Assembly: GCF_900143005.1 (NCBI RefSeq)
Contig: NZ_FRCS01000007.1
Span: 372,001 to 436,000, forward strand
DNA: 64,000 bases
Origin: Cryptosporangium aurantiacum
GTDB taxonomy: Bacteria; Actinomycetota; Actinomycetes; Mycobacteriales; Cryptosporangiaceae
Direction of reading: 5' to 3'
Shown one piece after another: positions 57,857 through 64,000 of this stretch; within the stretch, counting starts at the first letter, position 1, and every line of letters starts with the position of its first letter. Below the pieces are notes generated by a model. The model was not told where the DNA came from. It saw nothing but the letters and a program-made list of their open reading frames with translations, and searched no databases. A program made the position numbers and the translations under genes.

Positions 57857-58007
57857 CGTTCTCCACGACGAAACCGCCGGCTCGTGACCGGCAGGCGGAA
57901 CGGGGCCCACGGTCTAGACCTCGCAAAAAGGAAATAGTACCTAATACCACACTTCGGGTCGGGGCCGGAGTCGCCCCCGTATCGACGTGATGTCGCATGC
58001 TCTCCGC

Positions 58008-58649
58008 ATGGCTGACTCGCATCCCCTGCTCCGGTACTTCCTGGACGCGTCCGACGGGCGGTTCCCCGCGCCCGACGGAGCGGTGACGAGACTGCCGCCG
58101 CTGCCGGACGGCCACGAGTGCGCGGTCGCGTTCACCGGACACGCGGTCGTGGCCACGGCGCTGACCGCGGCGCAGGTGGCCGCCGAGAAACCGGACGGCT
58201 ACGGCGGGGCGATGGCCCCGGACTTCCTCCGCGCGCTCGCCGGCCCCGACGGCGACATCGGCGTCCTGGACGCGACCCTGGTCGGCCGCGGCACCGGTGG
58301 CGCCGCCGCGCTGGCCACGCTGACCGGCGCCGACGACCATCCCCGGGTCGCGTACGCGCGGGCGCGCCGGGCGAACGTCCAGGTCTACGGCGACGAGCGG
58401 GGTCTGGTGACGCTCGCCGAGGGCATCGCCGGGCGTCCGGAGCTGTCGATCGAGCTGCACCCGCAGACCGCACACGGCCGCGGCAGCGGCCGGTCGCTGA
58501 TCCGGGCCGCGCTGTCGCTGGTGCCCCGCGGCGAGCCGGTGTTCGCGGCGGTGTCGCCGGGCAACGCCCGTTCGCTGCGCGCGTTCCTCGCCGCCGGGTT
58601 CGTGCCGGTGGGCAGCGAGGTTCTGATCCGCCCCGGGCGTGCCTCGTGA
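58008..58649 (+). CDS. GNAT-like acetyltransferase domain protein
   Basis: A 213-residue protein. The C-terminal half (about 120-205) reads like a GNAT core: LSIELHPQTAHGRGSGRSLI corresponds to the acetyl-CoA pyrophosphate loop (Q/R-x-x-G-x-G/A), and AVSPGNARSLRAFLAAGFVPVG to the last helix and strand. The N-terminal half is less certain. Target unknown. ATG 58008 is chosen; GTG 57987 and ATG 57990 in the same frame are alternatives, and none has a clear ribosome-binding site. It is coupled by GTGA overlap to the next gene. Confidence 0.7.
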   Translation: MADSHPLLRYFLDASDGRFPAPDGAVTRLPPLPDGHECAVAFTGHAVVATALTAAQVAAEKPDGYGGAMAPDFLRALAGPDGDIGVLDATLVGRGTGGAAALATLTGADDHPRVAYARARRANVQVYGDERGLVTLAEGIAGRPELSIELHPQTAHGRGSGRSLIRAALSLVPRGEPVFAAVSPGNARSLRAFLAAGFVPVGSEVLIRPGRAS

Positions 58650-59521
58650 GGGCCGTCTCGCTGAACACGCTGAACCTGTACGGCTCCGACTCCGCGTCCG
58701 AGCAGGAGCGCTACCGCGCGGTGGAGGCGTTCCTGCGCACGGCGGACGCCGACGTGATCGCGGTGCAGGAGGTGATCGCGCCGGAGCGCGAGTGGCAGGA
58801 GAAGGCCGAGCTCGCCGAGCGGCACGTGCACCAGCTGGCCGAGGCGACCGGCCGCGTCTGCACGGTCGACGGCGTTCCGGCCTGCGGCGTCGGCGGCGGC
58901 GCCCACCACACCGGGCTGCTCTGGCGGGACGGCATCGAGGTCGTGCCCGGCTCGCTGACCCGGCTGGGCCGGGCCGATGCCGGGATGTGGCACTCGCTGG
59001 TCGCCGCGGTGTTCGACCTCGGCGGTCCGACCCTTCGGGTCGCCTCGGTGCACCTCTCGCCGTACTCCCCGGCCTGGCGCGAGACCGACGCCGCCCAGGT
59101 ACTGCGTGCGATCAATGCGGACGCGACGCCGGGGATCGTCGGCGGTGACTTCAACGGGGTGGCCGCCGACTCGTCCTACGACCCGGACCCGTACGCCGGG
59201 GTGGCCTGGCACCCGGTGCACGCACAGGCCTTCGGTCCCGGCGGCGGGGTCGATCGCCGCGCGCCGTCCGTCCTGGAGCGCCAGGGCCGGCTCCAGGACT
59301 GCGCCCGCCTCGCGGGAGCCCCGTGGACCGCCACCGTCGGGCACTGGCCCGACGACCCGCACCCGCCCCGCCGGATCGACCGCTGGTACGGCAGCTGGCA
59401 CCTGCCGCCGGGTGCGGTGACCGGCTTCCGGGTGCTCGACGGCCGGTTCGACCCGGCGTACCCGCCGCTGCCGGAGATCTCCGACCATCTGCCGATCGAG
59501 GTGACGCTCGACCTCAGCTGA
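58646..59521 (+). CDS. Endonuclease/exonuclease/phosphatase (EEP)-family protein
   Basis: A 291-residue DNase I-like hydrolase. LNTLNLYG holds the first Asn and IAVQEV the metal-binding Glu near 38. SVHLSPYSP holds the His near 135, GGDFNGV the Asp-Asn pair near 166, and ISDHLPIEV the catalytic Asp-His near 282. All active-site residues are present. Substrates in the family range from DNA to phosphoinositides and sphingomyelin; no signal peptide is seen, so it is cytoplasmic. It overlaps the acetyltransferase-like gene by 4 bp and the convergent hydrolase by 8 bp. Confidence 0.85.
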   Translation: MRAVSLNTLNLYGSDSASEQERYRAVEAFLRTADADVIAVQEVIAPEREWQEKAELAERHVHQLAEATGRVCTVDGVPACGVGGGAHHTGLLWRDGIEVVPGSLTRLGRADAGMWHSLVAAVFDLGGPTLRVASVHLSPYSPAWRETDAAQVLRAINADATPGIVGGDFNGVAADSSYDPDPYAGVAWHPVHAQAFGPGGGVDRRAPSVLERQGRLQDCARLAGAPWTATVGHWPDDPHPPRRIDRWYGSWHLPPGAVTGFRVLDGRFDPAYPPLPEISDHLPIEVTLDLS

Positions 59522-60365
59522 GGTGGGTCCGGACGGCGGCGGCGAGCCGGTCGGCGTCCTCGGTGGGGATCGTGTGGTGCGAGGCCTCCGGGATCGTGAC
59601 CGTCGTGACGTCCGGCAGGGCCTCGGCGGTGCGCCGGACCCGGTCGGGGTCCTGCGACCGGCTGCGGCCGCCGATCACGACCAGCGTCGGTGCACCCAAC
59701 CGCAACGATTTCGGACGCTTCGGGAGCACCGGAGTCTGCCAGCGCCCACCGGTGCTCGCCAGCATCAGCCGGAACCAGGCGGGGTCGAGCGCGCGGCCGC
59801 GGGTCTCCCACTCGAACAGCCCTCGGAGCCTGGCCGGAGTGTTCTTCAGCAGTATCGGGATGCCGCGCAGCAGGTAGGCCGGCGCCATCGGCGCGAAGCA
59901 GGACGACGGTTCGAGCAGCGCCAGCCTCTCGACTCGGTGCGGGCGAGCGAGCGCGTAGGTCAGCGCGATCCAGCCGCCGTAGGAGTGGCCACCCAGCGAC
60001 GTCCGGTCCAGGCTCAACCCGTCGAGGACGGCGTCCAGCCAGGTGTGCAGGTCGTCGGGGCGGCGGAGACGGGTGTCGCCGGGCACGCTGCGGCCCGCGT
60101 CGCCCACCAGGTCCGGCGCGTGCACGCGGAAAGCGTCCGCCAGGCCGGAGGCCACCGCGAACCAGGCCGTCGACGTCGCACCACCGCCGTGCAGCAGCAC
60201 CAGCGGCCGTCCGGAGGCCGGTCCGCACCGGTGAACCCGGGTCCGCCCGTAGGGCGTCGGGACGTCGAGCGCCTCGGTGTTCGCGGGCCACTGGGCCAGT
60301 ACCGCGTCGTACGCGGTCTGGAAGTCGGCCTCGCGGCGTGGTTCGGTGAAGACGGATTCGGCCAT
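59514..60365 (-). CDS. Alpha/beta hydrolase
   Basis: A 283-residue hydrolase: oxyanion segment VLLHGGGATST near 56-66, nucleophile elbow GGHSYGG near 124-130, and catalytic His in EASHHTIPTED near 260. The compact cap is between strands 6 and 7 (about 150-205). GGAGG precedes ATG 60365 by 6 bases. The family includes esterases, haloperoxidase-like enzymes and C-C hydrolases; neighbours give no further clue. A 35-bp gap separates it from the next small gene on the same strand. Confidence 0.86.
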   Translation of the reverse strand: MAESVFTEPRREADFQTAYDAVLAQWPANTEALDVPTPYGRTRVHRCGPASGRPLVLLHGGGATSTAWFAVASGLADAFRVHAPDLVGDAGRSVPGDTRLRRPDDLHTWLDAVLDGLSLDRTSLGGHSYGGWIALTYALARPHRVERLALLEPSSCFAPMAPAYLLRGIPILLKNTPARLRGLFEWETRGRALDPAWFRLMLASTGGRWQTPVLPKRPKSLRLGAPTLVVIGGRSRSQDPDRVRRTAEALPDVTTVTIPEASHHTIPTEDADRLAAAVRTHLS

Positions 60366-60400
60366 GTGCACCTCCACCGTCCACCGTGCACTTGTCTACA

Positions 60401-60724
60401 TCATGTAGTCAAGTAGTGTTCGATCTCCGTGGCGAGGAGGAGTGCGGCGGCGACCGATCGGGCGTCTGCCCGCCCGCGCTCGCCGGGGTCGTCGAAGCGG
60501 GACCGGACGTCCACCAGGCGCCGGCAGAGCGTCGCCGGATACGAGTGTTCGGCGCTGGTGGGGCGGCAGCGGAGCGCGGCTGCGGCGTGTTCCAAGCGGG
60601 CGAGTGCGTCGGCGACCGTGTCGATCGAGGCGACCGGCAGCGGGCTACGTGGGCTGAGTGGGCTGAGTGGGCTGAGTGGGCTTGGTGGGCTCAGCGGGCC
60701 GGTCAGTGCGGAGGGTTGGCTCAT
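60401..60724 (-). CDS. Small hypothetical protein with an N-terminal SPL repeat
   Basis: A 107-residue protein of unknown family. Residues about 9-27 are low-complexity (SPLSPLSPLS pattern) encoded by a 9-bp tandem repeat. Residues 35-107 look like one helical domain (DTVADALARLEHAAAALRC onward). It has no signal peptide, membrane segment or known motif. It ends 35 bp before the hydrolase gene and could be its cotranscribed upstream neighbour. Confidence 0.55.
   Translation of the reverse strand: MSQPSALTGPLSPPSPLSPLSPLSPRSPLPVASIDTVADALARLEHAAAALRCRPTSAEHSYPATLCRRLVDVRSRFDDPGERGRADARSVAAALLLATEIEHYLTT
60645..60698. repeat. 9-bp microsatellite-like array, six units
   Basis: Six 9-bp units run in tandem: three exact CTGAGTGGG copies flanked by variants (CTACGTGGG, CTTGGTGGG, CTCAGCGGG). 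On the minus strand they encode a Ser-Pro-Leu repeat in frame. Confidence 0.85.
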
Positions 60725-60845
60725 CGCTCACCCCGGGAGCGTCGGAACCGGCGGCGGGCGCCGGTCAGAGGCGGCTGTCCATAGGTCGAGTGTTCCCCCG
60801 CCGAGCCGCCGAGGGAAGGGACCTGGGGCCCGGAGTGCGGGCGCT

Positions 60846-61430
60846 TCAGAGGGAGCGGTCGTGCCAGGACTGCCAGGCGACCAGCCAGTCGCGGGTCCAG
60901 GCCGCGTCGCGGTGCCGGTCGAGGCGGCGCCGGGCGATCCGGTAAGCGCCCGCCAGCCCCGCGAGCACCAACAGGAACGTCAGCACCGCACCCAGGACCG
61001 CGCGCTGGAGCAACTCGGCATCGGTCGCCGGCGGATGCACCGCCTCATAGGACGCATCCATCCACACGGTCACTGTGTCCCCGTCCGCCGCTATCTCGCC
61101 GGTGTAGACCCGCCCGGTGCGGACAGTGCCGTCCGGCAGCGTCCAGGTCGCGACGACACCCGGGCCGATCGCGTCCGTGCGGGCGCTCGGCGTGTCGGCG
61201 CGCAGTTCGACCGGGACGTGGAGCAGGACGCTCCGCGCAGCGACGGCGTCCGCGGTCTCGCGCTCGTACCGGACGGCCCCGGCGCCGATCGCGAGCGCCA
61301 GCGTCAGCACGACCGCGAGGCCTGCCGCGACGCGCAGGGCGCCCTCGGCACGGTCGACCGGCCGGCACAGCGGGTTCCGGGTCCACCCCAGCAACCGGGC
61401 GGCCCGACGGATGAGCGTGTACTTCGGCAT
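60846..61430 (-). CDS. Rv1733c-family two-TM membrane protein
   Basis: A 194-residue protein. The N-terminal RRAARLLGWTRNPLCRPVDR segment is the Rv1733c-family signature. A first membrane helix is at about 34-56 (AGLAVVLTLALAIGAGAV), an extracytoplasmic beta-rich domain at about 60-140 (VATWTLPDGTVRTGRVY), and a second helix at about 148-172. In mycobacteria the homologue is a hypoxia/DosR-induced protein, but I see no DosR box here. GGGAGA precedes ATG 61430. The function is unknown. Confidence 0.8.
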   Translation of the reverse strand: MPKYTLIRRAARLLGWTRNPLCRPVDRAEGALRVAAGLAVVLTLALAIGAGAVRYERETADAVAARSVLLHVPVELRADTPSARTDAIGPGVVATWTLPDGTVRTGRVYTGEIAADGDTVTVWMDASYEAVHPPATDAELLQRAVLGAVLTFLLVLAGLAGAYRIARRRLDRHRDAAWTRDWLVAWQSWHDRSL

Positions 61431-61467
61431 GACTTCTCCCGGCTCGTGGAGCCGCACGTGGACGATC

Positions 61468-61481
61468 CCTCTGCCCAGAGG
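61468..61481. promoter_or_regulatory. Dyad upstream of the Rv1733c-like gene
   Basis: CCTCTG and CAGAGG are inverted arms separated by CC, 38-51 bp before the start codon at 61430. This is a possible operator for a dimeric regulator; it does not match the DosR box. Confidence 0.25.
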
Positions 61482-61523
61482 ACGGACGTGAGCCACGATC
61501 GGCTCAGGGCCGGGGCCGTGGCG

Positions 61524-64000
61524 TCAGGCCGTGCGGCGTCCGGACCGGTCGAACATCGGGTCGGGCGCGGCCGTCGCCGATTCGAGCACCGCCTCGACGA
61601 CGTCCCGGCGGCCGAGCATGCCGATCCGGAACTCCTCGGCGAACGCCTGCGACGACAGGCTCGACCGCACCAGCCGCACGTTCCGCTCGGAGTCCAGCGG
61701 ATCCATCTGCTGGGGCTGGAACCCGATGTCGCTGCCGAGCGCGCTCACCGCCCCGAGCAGGCGAGCGCCGGCCGCGGCCTCCCCGGCCATACCGAGCGCA
61801 CCGGCGAGCGTGTGCAGCGCGACCAGCCACGACGTGACGTCCGGCTCGCTCTCCAGGAACCGGGACAGCGCGACCGCGCTGCGCACCGCGCGCTCGGCCT
61901 CACCCCGGTCGAGCCGCACCTTGACCAGCATCCACCCGGCCGACGCGACCGCGAAGCCGTGCTCGGACTTCCGCGCCACCGCGATCGACTGCTCCAGCAG
62001 CGTGGCGGCCCGGTCCGGAGCGCCGGAGAGCCGGGCGATCTGCCCGAGTGCCGCCAGCGCCTCGGCCTCACCCGGTCCGTCGCCCCACTGCCGCGCCTCG
62101 TCGAGCGCCTGCTGCGCGATCGCGGACGCCGCCGCGGGGTCGGCCGCCGAGAGGTACGCCTGGAACGCCCGCGCCCGGACGTACTTCGTCGTCATCGTCG
62201 CCGGGTCACCCTCGGCGAGCGCCGCGCCGATCGCCTTCGCGGCGGCGTCGTGCGCTCCCGCCAGGTACTGCAGCGGCGCCATCGCGATGAACGCGGACGC
62301 CCGCCGGGGGTGCGGACCGTCGCCGACCAGCTGCAACGCGGCGCTCGACCAGCCGATGCCCTCGGTGATGTGGCCGAACCGGTACCAGTACCAGCCCAGC
62401 GCGCCCGCCAGCCGCAGCGCGGTGGTGGCGTCACCGTCGGCGATCGCGGACTCGAACGCCGCCCGCACGTTCGCCTGCTCCAGCCGGACCCGCGCGAACC
62501 ACCGGACCGCGTCCCGGCCGAGCCAGTGGCGGTCGGCCTCCTCGCACGCCTCGACCACCCACGCGCGGTGCCGCGCGCGGACCGCCGCCTGCTCAGTGTC
62601 GCGCAGCAGCCGCGTCCCGTACTCGCGCAGGCTCTCCAGCATGCCGAACCGCCGCGGACGTGCGGTCGGGTCGGCCGTCAGCAGCGACTTCCCGAGCAAC
62701 GTCTCGACGTCGTCCGCGCCGGCGCCGTCGGCCACCGCGCGCACCGCGGCCAGGTCGAAGCCGCCGGCGAACACGCTGAGCGTCGCGAACAGCCTGCGGT
62801 GCCGGTCGGGAAGGTCCTCGACGCTCAGCGACACCGAGGCCTCCAGGCTGCGGAGCCGCTCCGGACCGGTGCGGGCGCCGCCGACCAGCAGCGCGAACCG
62901 GTCGTGCAGCGAGGCGGCGATCTCGTCGACCGAGAGCGTCCGGGATCGGGCGGCCGCCAGCTCGATCGCGAGCGGCAGGCCGTCGAGCTCGGCGCAGATC
63001 GCGGCGATCTGCTGCTCCTCGTCCGGCGTCGGACGCCAGCGGGGGATCAGCGCCTGCGCGCGGGTCACGAACAGCTCGACCGCCGCGGCCTCCCCGGCCA
63101 GCGGACCCAGCTCCGCGAGGCGCTCGCCGGGCACACCGAGCGGCTCCCGGCTGGTCGCGAGGATCGTCACGCCGGGGCACTGCGGCAGCACCGCCGCGAC
63201 GAACTCGGCCACCGCGTCGAGGAGGTGCTCGCAGTTGTCGAGCACGATCAGGGCCTTCGCCTCGCGGAGGAACAGCGCCAGGTCCTCGGTGCGCTGCGCT
63301 CCGGCGGCGCCGAGCGCCCCGGCGGCGGTCACGGCCAGCAGCGAGGGCGACGTGAGGTCGGCGAGCTCGACGAACCACGGGCCCGCCGACCAGTCACCGT
63401 CCGCCTCGTCCCGGGCCGCCGCCAGCGCCAGCCGGGTCTTGCCGACCCCGCCCGGGCCGACGAGCGTCACCAGGCGGTGGGCAGCGAGGGCGTCGCGGAG
63501 GTCGGCGAGCTCGTCCGCGCGGCCGAGCAGCGGCGTGAGCGGCGCGGGCAGGTGCGGTGATTCCCGCCGCGGGGTGTCGGTGGTGCGCGGCGCCGCGTCC
63601 GTGGTGCGCGGCGTCGCGTCCGGAGTGTCTGTCAGACGGCCGTCGAGCGCGTCCTGTTCGAGTCGCTGCAGACCCGGGCCGGGGTCGATGCCGAGTTCCT
63701 CCCGCAGCACCGTCCGCGCGGTGCGGAGCACCGCGAGGGCATCGGCCTGCCGCCCGTCGCGCGCGAGCGCGCGGGCCCGCAGCTCCCAGGTGCGTTCGCG
63801 CAGCGGGTACTCGCGGGTCAGCCGGTCCAGCTCGGCGTGGAGGGTCGCGTCGACGCCGAGGCCCAGCGCGGCCTCGGCGTGCTCCTCCCTGGCGGTGATC
63901 CAGAGCTCCCGGAGCCGGGCCACGTCGGCGGCGAGGAACGCGCGTTCGGAGAGGTCGCCGTACGGTGGTTCGCCCCACTCCGCGAGTGCGGTGTCGAGGG
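61524..64000 (-). CDS. AfsR/SARP-type regulator: BTAD, NB-ARC ATPase and TPR domains (5' end outside window)
   Basis: At least 825 residues are visible. The frame is open at the right edge, where AEWGEPPYGDLSERAFLAAD begins the bacterial transcriptional activation domain. Then come the ATPase core with P-loop LVGPGGVGKTRLA, ALIVLDNCEHLLD as Walker B, ILATSREPL as sensor 1, and GLPLAIELAAAR. A winged-helix region and a long TPR-like helical C-terminus (GWYWYRFGHITEGI, LAALGQIARLSGAPDRAA) follow. The N-terminal OmpR-like DNA-binding domain should lie beyond 64000. Such proteins activate secondary-metabolite or stress genes in response to nucleotide-dependent signals. Confidence 0.88.
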   Translation of the reverse strand, partial: LDTALAEWGEPPYGDLSERAFLAADVARLRELWITAREEHAEAALGLGVDATLHAELDRLTREYPLRERTWELRARALARDGRQADALAVLRTARTVLREELGIDPGPGLQRLEQDALDGRLTDTPDATPRTTDAAPRTTDTPRRESPHLPAPLTPLLGRADELADLRDALAAHRLVTLVGPGGVGKTRLALAAARDEADGDWSAGPWFVELADLTSPSLLAVTAAGALGAAGAQRTEDLALFLREAKALIVLDNCEHLLDAVAEFVAAVLPQCPGVTILATSREPLGVPGERLAELGPLAGEAAAVELFVTRAQALIPRWRPTPDEEQQIAAICAELDGLPLAIELAAARSRTLSVDEIAASLHDRFALLVGGARTGPERLRSLEASVSLSVEDLPDRHRRLFATLSVFAGGFDLAAVRAVADGAGADDVETLLGKSLLTADPTARPRRFGMLESLREYGTRLLRDTEQAAVRARHRAWVVEACEEADRHWLGRDAVRWFARVRLEQANVRAAFESAIADGDATTALRLAGALGWYWYRFGHITEGIGWSSAALQLVGDGPHPRRASAFIAMAPLQYLAGAHDAAAKAIGAALAEGDPATMTTKYVRARAFQAYLSAADPAAASAIAQQALDEARQWGDGPGEAEALAALGQIARLSGAPDRAATLLEQSIAVARKSEHGFAVASAGWMLVKVRLDRGEAERAVRSAVALSRFLESEPDVTSWLVALHTLAGALGMAGEAAAGARLLGAVSALGSDIGFQPQQMDPLDSERNVRLVRSSLSSQAFAEEFRIGMLGRRDVVEAVLESATAAPDPMFDRSGRRTA

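Noticed and set aside
57857-58007. A defined promoter pair between the histidine kinase and the acetyltransferase-like gene
   Set aside because: The stretch around 57921-57950 is AT-rich and contains TAATAC-like hexamers, but no properly spaced -35 is visible on either strand.
61431-61523. A DosR box before the Rv1733c-like gene
   Set aside because: The mycobacterial homologue is DosR-controlled, but I find no GGGAC-type DosR palindrome here; only an unrelated CCTCTG/CAGAGG dyad.
60429-63560. A 1043-codon plus-strand open frame at the right end
   Set aside because: It lies opposite the small protein, the Rv1733c-like gene and the SARP regulator, has no recognisable domain, and crosses several real gene boundaries.
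1-64000. tRNA, rRNA, CRISPR arrays, insertion sequences, integrase or attachment sites
   Set aside because: I looked for cloverleaf-like segments, regularly spaced repeats, transposase motifs and long terminal inverted repeats and saw none. The tandem arrays found are coding minisatellites without spacers.

Overview
The window is about 70% GC. It codes densely on both strands, with many GTG/TTG starts and 4-bp ATGA/GTGA overlaps. It carries a deazaflavin (F420)-type nitroreductase, an AfsR/SARP-type regulator, an Rv1733c-like membrane protein, many P450s and TetR regulators, and two APH-type kinases. This points to the chromosome of a catabolically versatile high-GC actinomycete. The species cannot be fixed from sequence alone. 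I see no tRNA, rRNA, CRISPR array, integrase or insertion sequence.

0-7 kb is a patchy edge. It holds the N-terminus of a methyltransferase-like gene, a secreted DUF4189 protein, and a small orphan. Next is a scar where the tails of a GMC oxidoreductase gene and a LysR gene lie back to back, both without 5' ends. A TIR-domain protein follows, then a degraded reading frame, a divergent SDR/LysR pair, and a divergent TetR/DHA2 exporter pair.

7-27 kb is one large catabolic locus built on a divergent promoter at 18.2 kb. Leftward, nine packed genes encode an amidohydrolase, an aldehyde dehydrogenase, an SDR, an F420-type reductase, a P450, an APH-type kinase, and a branched-chain-type ABC importer whose two permeases and one ATPase are fused. 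Rightward come a family III CoA-transferase, a Cys-less thiolase with a DUF35 partner (Ltp2/ChsH2-like), a GntR regulator, a ketosteroid-dehydrogenase-like flavoprotein, a P450, a hydroxyisobutyrate-dehydrogenase-like enzyme, a CMD-family protein and two TetRs. The set suggests uptake, oxidation, CoA activation and retro-aldol or thiolytic shortening of a ring- or branch-containing substrate that I cannot name.

27-32 kb holds a hydrolase-TetR-flavin monooxygenase operon divergent from two SDRs. A GAACnnGTTC palindrome in that intergenic region also occurs before the flavoprotein (21.8 kb) and the P450 (23.3 kb).

31.7-34.9 kb is a cassette: an S-adenosylhomocysteine-hydrolase-like protein overlapping a NUDIX hydrolase, divergent from a HTH/TPR-like regulator.

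34.9-45 kb holds an operon of thiolase, FadB-type fusion, acyl-CoA ligase and a second APH-type kinase. It is divergent from P450, zinc alcohol dehydrogenase and aldehyde dehydrogenase genes. Two near-identical 15-bp palindromes sit in the intergenic region.

45-55.3 kb is a GntR-governed cluster with four crotonases and four acyl-CoA ligases. A 16-bp palindrome recurs at three of its promoters. 55-64 kb is more ordinary: a multi-sensor histidine kinase, an acetyltransferase-like gene, an EEP-family nuclease/phosphatase, an alpha/beta hydrolase, two small proteins, and a 5'-truncated SARP regulator at the right edge.
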